The translations under genes were made by a program, and so were the position numbers. 59,802 nucleotides of DNA, from assembly GCA_019058315.1 (NCBI GenBank), contig JAHPZH010000009.1, positions 140,505 to 200,306 on the forward strand. Direction: 5' to 3'. The DNA comes from Candidatus Helarchaeota archaeon. Lineage in GTDB: Archaea > Asgardarchaeota > Lokiarchaeia > Helarchaeales > RDOG01. The notes under the pieces are model-generated. The model saw only the letters and a list, made by a program, of their open reading frames with translations. It did not search any database and had not been told where the DNA came from. Shown here piece by piece: positions 26,397 to 35,797 of the stretch (the first letter of the stretch is position 1; each line of letters starts with the position of its first letter).

Positions 26397-27308
26397 TTAA
26401 TTTCCTTCAGCTTTTAAATTATCTTTTATTAAATTTAATAATATAAGTGCACTTTTTGCATCTTCATTTTCTGGGTCAATTTCTAGAGATTTTTTTACAA
26501 ATTCAATCCCTTTCACAGGTTCTTCAAGTTTTCCATACATCATCCCTAATGAATACAAAGCAGTGCTATTATTAGGATCTAATTCAACTACTTTTTTAAA
26601 ACTCTTTATTGCTTTTTCATAACGACTTAAATTACTGTAACAAGACCCCAATTCAAACCAAACACTGCTATCATTTGCATCAATTTTTTCAACAACGGTA
26701 TTAAAACATTTAATTGCATCCTTATTAAATCCTAATTCAATTTTAGCTTCTCCTAAATTAATCCATGCTTGTTTGTATCGAGGTTCTAATTTAATAGCTT
26801 GTTTAAAACATTCAATAGCTTTTTCATAATTCATTAAATTAAGATAAACAATTCCCATCCCATTCCATGCTTTGTAAAATTTTTTATCAATTTGTAGAGC
26901 TCTATCAAAACAATCAAGAGCTTCTTTATATTTTTCTAGAGAGATGTATGTAAGCCCTAAATCAGTAAAGTGGAGCGGATTTGCCCTATTAATCGCTATT
27001 TTGAAATGTTTTACAGCATTTTTATAATCCTTTAATCCTCTATATGCCCATCCTACACTATGTTGAGCTGCATAATTATTGGGATCTATCTCAATTGCTT
27101 TTTTACAATGCTTAAGTGCGAATTCATAATCTCCGGTTAATTGAGCGGTATACCATCCTAAATTATTTAAAGCCATGCTATAATTAGGGCTGAGTTCAAG
27201 AGCTTTTTTGAAACATTCAATTCCCTTTTCTAGCTCGCCAGATTCGGCTAAGTTATAACCTTCACTCAGCCAATCTGCAGCTGTTTTTTGTTTTTTTTTC
27301 TGTGACAT
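26397..27308 (-). CDS. Tetratricopeptide repeat protein
   Basis: The 303-residue protein is almost wholly TPR. About eight 34-residue repeats run from residue 11 to the end, with consensus A-(x)2-C(F/Y)KKA(I/L)ELDP. An N-terminal lysine run (SQKKKQKTA) precedes them. There is no signal or membrane segment, so it is a cytoplasmic scaffold. A promoter gap of about 280 bases separates it from the divergent 7TM gene. Partners are unknown. Confidence 0.88.
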   Translation of the reverse strand: MSQKKKQKTAADWLSEGYNLAESGELEKGIECFKKALELSPNYSMALNNLGWYTAQLTGDYEFALKHCKKAIEIDPNNYAAQHSVGWAYRGLKDYKNAVKHFKIAINRANPLHFTDLGLTYISLEKYKEALDCFDRALQIDKKFYKAWNGMGIVYLNLMNYEKAIECFKQAIKLEPRYKQAWINLGEAKIELGFNKDAIKCFNTVVEKIDANDSSVWFELGSCYSNLSRYEKAIKSFKKVVELDPNNSTALYSLGMMYGKLEEPVKGIEFVKKSLEIDPENEDAKSALILLNLIKDNLKAEGN

Positions 27309-27586
27309 TTACCTCATACCAAGTTTTTGGAAAAAATAATTTTCAGACACAAAGTTATAATTGTTAAGATATAATCTTTTATATTTTCTCGGGACTCATC
27401 TAAGTACAATATTGGTCCCAATTCATTTTTCATAAAGTATAATAAGAAAGAAATAATTAAACTCATTAAAAACCAAAAACTTTCAAATATTAAGTTAAGA
27501 TTTCTTTAATTATTAGATGAAGAAATAAAAGAATTAATGAAATATTCTTAAAATTTAAATAATAAGATAAGTTGCTGGGATGGAAA

Positions 27587-28645
27587 ATGGTAGAATTTTG
27601 GAAGATTATTGGCTTTGGTTTGACTCATGTTTTTTCTACTTGTGCCTTTTTTCTATTTCTATATTTTATTAATAAATCTTTAAAGGTGAGAAAAGTAAAA
27701 CGTGAAATTTTACCATTTATTGGATTAGCAATTATCTTTCTATTCATTAGTATCGGTTTTATAATATTTAGTTGGCTCGATTACATTTGGTGGACATCTG
27801 GTCTACTAACTAACCCTTTAACAGATTTAGAAACCTTAACAGGTTTATTTATTATTGGAAGTTTTATAGTTTTAACTTATATTCTCGAATATGTGTTTAA
27901 AAAGACAAAGTATTTTTTTACTTTATATATGATAATTGGTATAATTGTATTATATTTCATTGAAATCTCTGCTCTTTTTTTACTTTTTTATCTAGCTCCA
28001 TTTCCTTTTTTTATTCTTTTTGCGTGGTATTACGTTTTTATTCGTCCAACTTCTGGTTTTTTAAGGAAAAGAATGATAATTGCTTCGCTTGGATTTATTT
28101 CGATCGTTGTTGGATTTTTACTTAGATTTAATTTTATGAGTCAATTTTTAGGAAGTTACATTTATACTGTAGGAACAATGGTTGCGATCATGGGAGTTAC
28201 ATTGATTGGCTATGGTTTTAGCGCATTTTCCACATTTAGCGACATCAGATGGAAAGAAAAGTTGCGCGAAATATTAGTAATTACTAAAGGTGGTATTTGT
28301 ATTTATTCATATTCATTTGAACAAAAGAGTCCTTTAGATGATACTGATTTAATTGCAGGAGGTTTCTCTGGTATTCAAGGAATGCTCTCTGAAATAGTTA
28401 GGACAAGTGAAAGTTTACAACTTATTGATTATAAAAATGTTAAAATAATGCTTGAACAAAGAGAAAATGTTATATTTATTCTTATTCTTAAGGAAGAGAG
28501 CACCTTCATTCAATATAAGCTAAAACTTTTCTCTGAAGAATTCCAAGATTTATTTAAAGAGGTATTACAAACGTGGTCGGGTGATGTAGTTATCTTTCAG
28601 CCCACTAGAGCTGTAATTGAGCGGATTTTTGAGGTTGATATCTAA
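27587..28645 (+). CDS. 7TM membrane protein with cytoplasmic longin/roadblock-like domain (copy 1)
   Basis: The 352-residue protein has seven hydrophobic helices (to about residue 220), then a soluble tail of about 130 residues beginning WKEKLREILVITKGGICIYS. The tail alternates strand, long helix, strands and helix (GICIYSYSF; IQGMLSEIV; VIFILILKE; LFSEEFQDLFKEVL), consistent with a longin/roadblock-like fold. Such domains bind small GTPases. A close paralogue lies at 36765. ATG at 27587 follows a GGGATGG site; an in-frame TTG lies 15 bases upstream. It may be a membrane receptor or GTPase platform. The fold is judged by pattern only. Confidence 0.68.
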   Translation: MVEFWKIIGFGLTHVFSTCAFFLFLYFINKSLKVRKVKREILPFIGLAIIFLFISIGFIIFSWLDYIWWTSGLLTNPLTDLETLTGLFIIGSFIVLTYILEYVFKKTKYFFTLYMIIGIIVLYFIEISALFLLFYLAPFPFFILFAWYYVFIRPTSGFLRKRMIIASLGFISIVVGFLLRFNFMSQFLGSYIYTVGTMVAIMGVTLIGYGFSAFSTFSDIRWKEKLREILVITKGGICIYSYSFEQKSPLDDTDLIAGGFSGIQGMLSEIVRTSESLQLIDYKNVKIMLEQRENVIFILILKEESTFIQYKLKLFSEEFQDLFKEVLQTWSGDVVIFQPTRAVIERIFEVDI

Positions 28646-28801
28646 AATTGGATAAAAAACAGAACTTAGTATTTATTCTAAAAATTTTTGTTAAAAAGAA
28701 TGCTATGTTCTCTAAATTAATTCATTTTGAATTTCTATTCCAAGTTCAGTGAAATAAGTGCTGTATCCTCCTACAATGGAGTCTATAGGTATGGGATAAG
28801 A

Positions 28802-29290
28802 ATGATTGAAGTTAAAAAGTTGCATTCACGAAGATGGAAGGAATATAGAGATTTACGATTAGAAGCTTTGAAAAGTGATCCAATTGCTTTTAGTAGTTCA
28901 TTTGAAGAAGAAAAAATTTTTTCTGATGAAGAATGGAAGAGAAGAATCAATAATGTATTATTTGCTATCTCAAATGATAAACCTGTTGGAATGATTGGAT
29001 ATATAATTAATAATAAAAATAAAACTAAACATATCGCTAATATTTTTGGAGTATATGTAAAAAAGGAATATCGCCGTCAAGGAATAGGAAAAAAATTATT
29101 TGATATTGCTTTAAAATTTATTCAAAAAAATGTAAACGTCTTTAAAATTAACTTAGGTGTCAATTCCGAACTAAAAGCTGCTATTGAACTATATAAGAAA
29201 CATGGTTTTAAAATAGTTGGAAGACTTAAAAAAGAGTTACTGGTTGATGGTAAATTCTATGATGAACTTATGATGGAAAGGATTCTCTAA
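28802..29290 (+). CDS. GNAT-family N-acetyltransferase
   Basis: This 162-residue acetyltransferase carries the acetyl-CoA-binding motif RRQGIGKKLFD in helix 3 after GVYVKKEY, and a terminal YKKHGFKIVGR segment. The start at 28802 (MIEVKKLHS) is chosen over an upstream TTG at 28727 because it begins where GNAT homologues begin and follows GGGATAAG. The acceptor could be a protein N-terminus, a ribosomal protein or a small amine; the sequence does not tell. Confidence 0.85.
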   Translation: MIEVKKLHSRRWKEYRDLRLEALKSDPIAFSSSFEEEKIFSDEEWKRRINNVLFAISNDKPVGMIGYIINNKNKTKHIANIFGVYVKKEYRRQGIGKKLFDIALKFIQKNVNVFKINLGVNSELKAAIELYKKHGFKIVGRLKKELLVDGKFYDELMMERIL

Positions 29291-29337
29291 CTTCTCTTTT
29301 CTGATTACAGTTCAAATGTCTCCAAAAATATATATAT

Positions 29338-30555
29338 TTATTTTAAAACATCTGAAATTTTTTTACCTTCTTTAAAAATGAGATTTGCTTTTTCTATAAT
29401 ATCTGGAATATTTATCTGTTGGGGACATTTATCCAAACATTCCCCGCATTGAATGCAAAGAGCTGCTGCTCCTTCAAACTCATCTCCTTCAGCTTTCTTT
29501 TTTTCTAATTCATCAGGTGTTTTTACCAATCTATTATAAAAATACATAATTCTTGGATTTCTACTATCTCCCCAATAGGCAGTTTGATTTAGTAAATTAA
29601 ATACCATCGGGATAGAAACTCCATTAGGACAGGGCATACAATAACCACAGTTAGTACAAGAAACTACACCGTATTTCTTAAATGCATCTCGTAATTCTGA
29701 AATTGTTTGTAATTCTTCTTTACTGAGGTTATTTATCCCCGAATTATTAGCAGATTCTACGTTTTCTATAACCTGTTGCATCGTACTCATACCACTTAAT
29801 ACAACTGAAACTTCGGGTTGATTCCAAAGGAATTGTAAAGCCCAATCAGCCATACTCCTTTTAACTCTTGACTTTTTTAATACATTCGCAATTTCAGGTC
29901 TTGTATCCAATTTATGCTCTGGAATAGCCAGCATTCCACCCCGAATAGGTTCCATAATTATTACAGGCATTTTTTTACTAGCAGCATATTTTAAACCTTT
30001 GGTACCCGCTTGAAATTCAATATCGAGGTAATTATGCTGGATTTGACAGCAATTCCATGGATAGAAATCAATAATCTCTTTAAATACTTCAAAACTATCA
30101 TGAAATGAAAATCCTATATATTTAATAATACCATTTGCTCTCAATGCTTCCATATTTTCAATTAAATTCAACTTTTTTATTTTTTCTAGTCGTTCTTTGC
30201 GTAAACCATGAAAAAAATAGAAATCTGGATTTGTTTGTAATCTTTCAACCTGCTCGTTGAATAAAACGTTAAAATCTTCTTTTTTCTTAACTAACCATAA
30301 AGGTGATTTTGTGGTGAGATATACTTTCTCCCGATATCCATCTTTTAATGCTTTTCCAACTAACACTTCACTTTGACCATTATGATAGGTATATGCAGTG
30401 TCAATGTAATTAACTCCATGGTCAATTGCATAACGAATCATTTTAATTGCCTCTTCTTCATTTATTTTAAATTGTTTATCTAGTGGCAATCGCATAGCCC
30501 CAAAACCTAATGCGGATATTTCCAAACCTGTTGAACCTAATTTTCGATACTTCAT
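29338..30555 (-). CDS. Aldo-keto reductase fused to C-terminal 4Fe-4S ferredoxin domain
   Basis: The barrel (residues about 1-280) has YIDTAYTYHNGQSE, LTTKSP and FYFFHG for the catalytic Asp/Tyr, Lys and His. It is followed by a cysteine-rich segment CTNCGYCMPCP and a terminal CIQCGECLDKCP that should hold [4Fe-4S] clusters. This fusion is common in anaerobes. The start at 30555 (MKYRKLGSTGLE) follows a GGTGA site and fits homologues; earlier in-frame ATGs add nine residues. It probably couples carbonyl or alcohol chemistry to ferredoxin electrons. Confidence 0.9.
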   Translation of the reverse strand: MKYRKLGSTGLEISALGFGAMRLPLDKQFKINEEEAIKMIRYAIDHGVNYIDTAYTYHNGQSEVLVGKALKDGYREKVYLTTKSPLWLVKKKEDFNVLFNEQVERLQTNPDFYFFHGLRKERLEKIKKLNLIENMEALRANGIIKYIGFSFHDSFEVFKEIIDFYPWNCCQIQHNYLDIEFQAGTKGLKYAASKKMPVIIMEPIRGGMLAIPEHKLDTRPEIANVLKKSRVKRSMADWALQFLWNQPEVSVVLSGMSTMQQVIENVESANNSGINNLSKEELQTISELRDAFKKYGVVSCTNCGYCMPCPNGVSIPMVFNLLNQTAYWGDSRNPRIMYFYNRLVKTPDELEKKKAEGDEFEGAAALCIQCGECLDKCPQQINIPDIIEKANLIFKEGKKISDVLK

Positions 30556-30706
30556 AATTTTCACCATAAATAGTCTTTTCAATTAGATTTCTTAATAAAT
30601 ATTGAAAATTTGTTCATTTTATATTCATATAGATTAAGAAAATGAAAATATTTTTTTAAATTATTATCCCATAGTAAATATTTCTTAACAAAATGATTTA
30701 ATTGAG

Positions 30707-31153
30707 TTGAACATTATTAACGATTTTCATCTTACCATAGATTTAATAAAACATGAGAGAAGTAAGGACTCTCATTCAAATATATATGCGGTTAAGATAA
30801 CGAACCGAGATGTAAAGTTCAATTGGAAATGTGCATTTCGTGGACCTAAGGAAACTGATCATTCATATAAACTCAGTGAGGTTGGATTTAAGAGTCTTCT
30901 AACCTTCATCAATAAAAAGTTATTGAATAGAAATATTAAGGAAATAAGGAAAGCTGATAATATAGGCTTATCAATTAATTTGACAGTGAAAATTGAAATG
31001 GATAATAATAAAACCGAAGCAAACATAGTCGGAATGTATAATGATTGGACAAAAAGGGGAAAGAAGAAGCAGTGCAATATCAAGAATTTAGATTATTATA
31101 ATGCCATCAGTCATATTATCAGTCATGCTGAGCAAAAGGTGGATCTCTTCTAA
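30707..31153 (+). CDS. Hypothetical protein
   Basis: The 148-residue protein from TTG is not recognised. It is basic, soluble, with predicted beta strands (NIYAVKITNRDVKFNWKCAF; LSINLTVKIEMDNN) and a final helix. A lysine-rich loop WTKRGKKKQC is notable. There is no membrane segment and no clear partner gene. Confidence 0.5.
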   Translation: MNIINDFHLTIDLIKHERSKDSHSNIYAVKITNRDVKFNWKCAFRGPKETDHSYKLSEVGFKSLLTFINKKLLNRNIKEIRKADNIGLSINLTVKIEMDNNKTEANIVGMYNDWTKRGKKKQCNIKNLDYYNAISHIISHAEQKVDLF

Positions 31154-31299
31154 TAACTATACAAAGAAAATATATGATTTGAAACGTAAGTTAAAATTCT
31201 TAAAAGAAATAAGAAGAATTCTTTTTTAATAACATTCAAATATCATCCAAGATTATTCATAGAAAATGGATATTATTTCCAAAAAACGGAGTAATTTTA

Positions 31300-31797
31300 A
31301 TGGATATAAAAGATCTAGAAAAAGACGCAGCAAAGGCTACAGATTCACCTGAAAATGCTGTTAAATACGCATTAGATTGTCTTTATGTGTATCAAAAAGT
31401 TGATGAAAAAGCATTGGGTTACTTTGGATACGTTCTTTCTAAAAACATGATGCAAGAAGATGCTTCCGCTCCAAGCGGACTTAAACCAGGACTAACTACT
31501 TTAAATCGAATTAAAGGAACAAAAGAGCCTCAAAGAGCTTATGGTGTTCTAGCTCATATGGGAGCCTCATGGGAAAAAGATTATAAAGACATTGATGTAG
31601 ATAATTATAAGCCAAACATACTAAAAGTAGATATAACTGGTGATAAAGCAAAGGTTGTTCTTAAATCCGGAGGTCATGATAATCCAATTTCCATACAACT
31701 TGCTAAAAACAATAAAGGTCAATGGAAAATTACTGGTGGCTTTACCACATTAACCCGGGATAGTAGAAAACCCAAATCTGTCGTTGGCGATTTTTAA
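31300..31797 (+). CDS. Small soluble protein, DUF6935-like
   Basis: The 165-residue protein has an N-terminal helical half (residues 1-60) and a C-terminal beta half with KVDITGDKAKVVLKSGGHDN and ISIQLAKNNKGQWKITG. This pattern resembles bacterial DUF6935 proteins, identified from memory of their SGDKAKV/LKSGG motifs. No catalytic motif is visible. It stands alone with its own start after GGAG. Confidence 0.6.
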   Translation: MDIKDLEKDAAKATDSPENAVKYALDCLYVYQKVDEKALGYFGYVLSKNMMQEDASAPSGLKPGLTTLNRIKGTKEPQRAYGVLAHMGASWEKDYKDIDVDNYKPNILKVDITGDKAKVVLKSGGHDNPISIQLAKNNKGQWKITGGFTTLTRDSRKPKSVVGDF

Positions 31798-31885
31798 TCT
31801 TCTCTTTTTTTTTCCTTTACCTAATTTACAAACTTTATGATTTATAGAAGTTGCAAATCGTAGGGTTTAAAAAGTGGTTAGATAA

Positions 31886-32764
31886 TTAAATGTTTTTTTT
31901 AAGTTTAAGAAATAATTTTTTAGCATTTTTGTAAAATATATTCTCTAATACTTCTTGTTTATAGTTACCCGATTCCCAATCCTTAAAAAGTTGTTCAAAT
32001 CCCAAAATAGGCCAATCAGAACCAAAAAGGATTTTATTTTTGCATCTACCATTTATTTCTCTCTTAAAATCTTCGGGGAAATAAATTGGTCTCCAACCAT
32101 GAACTTCGTTATACACATTTCCTTTATGGATGAGAACTGATGCCATTTCTGCATGAAAAGGCCACGGCGTATGGGCACATACAATTATTAATTCAGGATT
32201 TTCTGCAGCCACGTTATCAATATATGGAATGGGTCTTTCATATTCTAACTTAAAACCTCCACCACCAGGAAGTCCTGCTCCTACAGCTGTAGCTCCAACT
32301 GAAATCTTTATTGGGACTTTATTTTCAATACAAAGATCATAAAATGGTTTTAATATTGGTGAAGTAGCAGGAATATTGGTCAGAGCACCATAATGCCAGG
32401 GACCAAAAAAATTTAGGTCAACTATACACCTTCTTGCCTCTTTAAGCCATTCCTCGGGATGGAAACTTAGGTCTGTCATTACCCATGCACCAAGGATTGT
32501 ATCGGGATATTCAGAAATAAGTTTTCCAACATAATCGTTAATTTCTCTAATTTTTTCAAACTTATATCTACCACCAGTTGGTGGCATTAAAATTGCTTTA
32601 ATATTAGCTTGATTAAAAACTTCAATCATTTCTTCTTCAGTTTGATAATAAGGTAATTCGTGTTTGAACTGTTTTTCGATATATTTCTTTGCAGCTTTCG
32701 GAAATGAGGCTCCTTTTTTAGTAGACATCATAGTTTGAAAATCTATTACTTTAAATTTTTTCAA
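31886..32764 (-). CDS. Amidohydrolase_2-family TIM-barrel protein lacking the N-terminal HxH
   Basis: The 292-residue protein has the amidohydrolase-2 barrel: IIVCAHTPWPFH (metal/active-site His) near residue 195 and ILFGSDWPILG (metal Asp) near residue 255. The first strand, normally DxHxH, reads VIDFQTMM, so both N-terminal metal ligands are missing. The enzyme may use a different metal arrangement, resemble metal-poor decarboxylase/lyase members, or have become non-catalytic. The gene is isolated on the minus strand. Confidence 0.78.
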   Translation of the reverse strand: MKKFKVIDFQTMMSTKKGASFPKAAKKYIEKQFKHELPYYQTEEEMIEVFNQANIKAILMPPTGGRYKFEKIREINDYVGKLISEYPDTILGAWVMTDLSFHPEEWLKEARRCIVDLNFFGPWHYGALTNIPATSPILKPFYDLCIENKVPIKISVGATAVGAGLPGGGGFKLEYERPIPYIDNVAAENPELIIVCAHTPWPFHAEMASVLIHKGNVYNEVHGWRPIYFPEDFKREINGRCKNKILFGSDWPILGFEQLFKDWESGNYKQEVLENIFYKNAKKLFLKLKKNI

Positions 32765-32963
32765 ATTTAACTCAATTCTTCCTATAATTTTTAAACTATA
32801 TTCTGGATAATTTGTAATAAAACCTTTCTTAGCTAATTTGTGATATTAATTCACATAATGCTAATATTGACTTTCAAATTGAGAAATGGTTATCTTTTAT
32901 ATATTTAATTAAAAATGATCAGATAAGCTATGATCGTACGTTTTTATGATAATTAGATGATTA

Positions 32964-33371
32964 TTGATTAAAAGTGAATTGTTGAAAATGCCATTAATTC
33001 CTTTAGAACCGAAGAAGGTCCCTTGTCCCCATTGTGGTTTTGAAAATTATGAAACTGTCCATAAGAATTTATTCTTATGGAAGAATGATTTAGAACGTTT
33101 ATTAAAAGGAACACTCAATACTTTTGAATGTAAAAATTGCCATAAACTAAGTTGGGCAAAACAACTAATAACAATCAATTTAATTAACAGAGAAAAGGTT
33201 TATTTTATGCCAATATTTCCAAATGAGACTTCTGAAAAAAAGTATGAAATGGGAGGTTATTGCTTTTATGAACCTTTGGGTCAACCTTTAACTTTATTAA
33301 AAGAATTTATTGATTCTTATAAAGAGAAATATAAGAATCACCCTCAAAGATTTCTTGCATTATTAGATTAA
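32964..33371 (+). CDS. CpXC-like zinc-ribbon protein
   Basis: The 135-residue protein opens with a zinc ribbon CPHCGFENYE and its second half FECKNCHKLSWAK about 38 residues later, followed by a beta-rich domain. This matches the CpXC type of uncharacterised proteins. It may start at TTG 32964 or at ATG 32988 (MPLIPLEPKK), which is closer to the ribbon. The role is unknown. Confidence 0.65.
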   Translation: MIKSELLKMPLIPLEPKKVPCPHCGFENYETVHKNLFLWKNDLERLLKGTLNTFECKNCHKLSWAKQLITINLINREKVYFMPIFPNETSEKKYEMGGYCFYEPLGQPLTLLKEFIDSYKEKYKNHPQRFLALLD

Positions 33372-33527
33372 TCAGTCTTAGCTTGATTTTCTGATTTATT
33401 ATCAAAAAGTGAATTATAATAAATAATTTTACCTCATGAAATCCTCCATAGTGCCATAAAATTAAATAATGCCTATCATTAATTATTACTAACCCAAATA
33501 AAAAAAATCATTTTTGGGAGATATTAT

Positions 33528-33734
33528 ATGGTTGAAATTCCAAAAACGTTAATTATTACCTTTGTGTGGATATCAGCAGGACTTTGTGCCTTTAATTTCA
33601 TCTTCTCGGCAATTGGAATATTTGTATATATTTATCATTATGCAGAAATTCTAACTATCTTCACGGGGATAAATCTATGTTCAATTTTGGTTACGGGAAT
33701 ATTAGTTACAATAGACCAGCTGGATAAAGTCTAA
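33528..33734 (+). CDS. Small two-helix membrane protein
   Basis: The 68-residue protein has hydrophobic helices at about residues 7-32 and 42-60. It follows a GGGAGA site that spaces well to its ATG, which supports it as a real gene. It lies about 110 bases upstream of a Ras-like GTPase gene on the same strand. The family is not recognised. Confidence 0.55.
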   Translation: MVEIPKTLIITFVWISAGLCAFNFIFSAIGIFVYIYHYAEILTIFTGINLCSILVTGILVTIDQLDKV

Positions 33735-33846
33735 TTAAAATATTTTTTTAATTTGATTTCTTGCAGTTTTAGATTAATTTATTTTAGCTCGATTTTTTGA
33801 ATATAATATACAACTCTAATACCTATAAACAAAAAATGTGAAACCT

Positions 33847-34383
33847 ATGTCGTTTGATTACAGGTTGAAGATTATAATAATAGGCGAACCATCTGTGGGG
33901 AAAAGCTCCCTAATTGTTAGGTACACAGAAGTATGGGAAAGAGGTGAATCTGCTTTTGGTTTTCAAATCAGTAACAAGAAGTTAGTCTTAAACAGTAAAA
34001 CCAGTGAAAATAAAATAAAAATTAAGTTATACATATTCGATATAGCTGACCAATCTAAGTTCCTTAAAAAAGAATTTTTGTTTAAAGAGGCGCATGGATT
34101 TATTCTGGTCTATGACATCACAAACGAAGAGTCTTTTGAAAAAACCGCAAAATGGTTTAACCTTTTAAAAGAGTCTGAACCCTTTGAGAAAGATTTTACT
34201 GGGATTTTAATCGGAAATAAAATAGATTTACAAGATCAAAGAAAAATCCCTAGAAAAATTGGAGAAAAGCTTGCAAAGGAAATGAATGTTGATTTTGAAG
34301 AAACTTCAGCTAAAACTAGAGAAAATGTCAATGATGTTTTTGAAAGAATTACGCACATGATTTTAAATAAAGTGATAGTTTAA
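33847..34383 (+). CDS. Ras-superfamily small GTPase with aberrant switch regions
   Basis: This 178-residue GTPase fold shows the P-loop GEPSVGKSS, guanine motif GNKIDL and ETSAK. The G3 motif, normally DxxGQ, reads DIADQ, so the switch II glycine is an aspartate. No switch I threonine is obvious in the AFGFQISNKK region. There is no C-terminal cysteine for lipidation. It may bind nucleotide without normal switching. A GTG at 33838 is an alternative start. It lies between a small membrane protein and a TPR protein. Confidence 0.88.
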   Translation: MSFDYRLKIIIIGEPSVGKSSLIVRYTEVWERGESAFGFQISNKKLVLNSKTSENKIKIKLYIFDIADQSKFLKKEFLFKEAHGFILVYDITNEESFEKTAKWFNLLKESEPFEKDFTGILIGNKIDLQDQRKIPRKIGEKLAKEMNVDFEETSAKTRENVNDVFERITHMILNKVIV

Positions 34384-34503
34384 TATAAAAAAGGTCTTGG
34401 ATGGGCTCTAATTTGAATTTGATTACCCGTTATATCTAACACGCTAAATTATTATCCTAGTAAAGATAGATAGATAAAATTAATAAAAAATTGTAAATTT
34501 AGG

Positions 34504-35040
34504 ATGTTAATAAATATGCCAAAAGAAATAGAAGGTAAAGATGCTAGCGACTGGTCTAGCGAAGGAATGGCTAATATTAGTTTAAAAAATTATCAGAAAG
34601 CGATTGAATGTTATCAAAAAGCAGTTAAAATCGATCCAAATAATAAAATGATCTGGTATAATTTGGGATCTGCTTATTTCTCCCTCAAAAATTATCAAAA
34701 AGTCATTGATTGTTACAAAAATGTAGTTAAGATCGACCCAAAATCAAGTCTTGCTTGGTATGGGATGGGACTAGCTTATTATAACCTAACGAATTATCAA
34801 GAAGCAATCAAATGTTACGAAAAAGCATTTAAAATCCAACACCAAAATCATATTCCATTCACTAATTTGTTTAATGCTTGGAATAACTTGGGAGATGCTT
34901 ATAAGGGATTAAAAAAATATCAAAAAGCGATTGAATGTTATGAAAAAGCACTTGAAATTAATCCGGACTATCAAACAGCAAAGGATAATTTAAAACGATT
35001 AGAAACTCAAAGACGAGAACTGGAGAAAAAACATTATTAA
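34504..35040 (+). CDS. Tetratricopeptide repeat protein
   Basis: The 178-residue protein contains about four TPRs (units ending AVKIDPN, VVKIDPK, AFKIQHQ, ALEINPD) and a charged C-terminal helix (RLETQRRELEKKHY). It is soluble and resembles the TPR protein at 26397. Start at 34504 or at the ATG five codons in (MPKEIEGK). Being 120 bases after the GTPase gene, it could be a partner, but the gap does not prove an operon. Confidence 0.85.
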   Translation: MLINMPKEIEGKDASDWSSEGMANISLKNYQKAIECYQKAVKIDPNNKMIWYNLGSAYFSLKNYQKVIDCYKNVVKIDPKSSLAWYGMGLAYYNLTNYQEAIKCYEKAFKIQHQNHIPFTNLFNAWNNLGDAYKGLKKYQKAIECYEKALEINPDYQTAKDNLKRLETQRRELEKKHY

Positions 35041-35167
35041 TATTATTGATCTCTATTAAAAAATAAGGGAATATATGGAGGAATACTTGATTATTACTTC
35101 TTAATTTATTTTTTAGAAGTCTTTAAAAACTTCAAGATCAAATCAAATTTAAGTGAGGTGAACTTAA

Positions 35168-35713
35168 ATGGAAAAAAAAATAGGTGCAATAGGAGCTATA
35201 GCTTTAATTTCGCTAATTTTAGGAGCTGCTGGATTGGGATTAATTTATATTACCACACAATCCACTGAATTGAGCCCTATTGAAATAATGTATATCTATG
35301 AAAAAATTAATCAATCATCAACCGGAAAAATATGGACAAATGTTGACTATTCAAAAATATATTCAACCCCAACTGTGACTTGGAAGAATCACACAGGTTT
35401 GATTATTTCTTTTGAAGTACAACAAGGAGAATCCGTTTATTTAAGTTTCAATTGCGAATTCTATTTACAGGGTGATGGAGGCGGTCAAAAATATCTATAT
35501 ATTCGTTTTGATATTGATGGAGTAATAACCACTACTCCTGAAGGAACAGTTAGTGATAATCCAGGTTCAGGATATGTCTATGGATCATTTACACTTCAAG
35601 ACTTTCCAGTATTATCTCATGGCTCTCATAATGTGACAATATCAATATACGGTAATTATGCACTGAATTATATTGATGACTGCTCTCTGTTAGTCCAGAC
35701 ATTTATTCCTTAA
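35168..35713 (+). CDS. Secreted or membrane-anchored beta-rich protein
   Basis: The 181-residue protein has an N-terminal hydrophobic segment (GAIGAIALISLILGAAGLGL) after MEKK, which acts as a signal anchor. The rest is a serine, threonine and tyrosine-rich beta domain (VTWKNHTGLIISFEVQ; VYLSFNCEFYLQ; HNVTISIYGNY) with N-glycosylation sequons. It looks like an extracellular beta-sandwich. The family is not recognised. It has a GAGGTGAA ribosome binding site. Confidence 0.65.
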   Translation: MEKKIGAIGAIALISLILGAAGLGLIYITTQSTELSPIEIMYIYEKINQSSTGKIWTNVDYSKIYSTPTVTWKNHTGLIISFEVQQGESVYLSFNCEFYLQGDGGGQKYLYIRFDIDGVITTTPEGTVSDNPGSGYVYGSFTLQDFPVLSHGSHNVTISIYGNYALNYIDDCSLLVQTFIP

Positions 35714-35797
35714 TATAACAATTACTTTTTTTTTATTTTCATAAATATATTCAAAACTAATTTTCGAATACTAATGCTTTATTACATTCTAATTACT

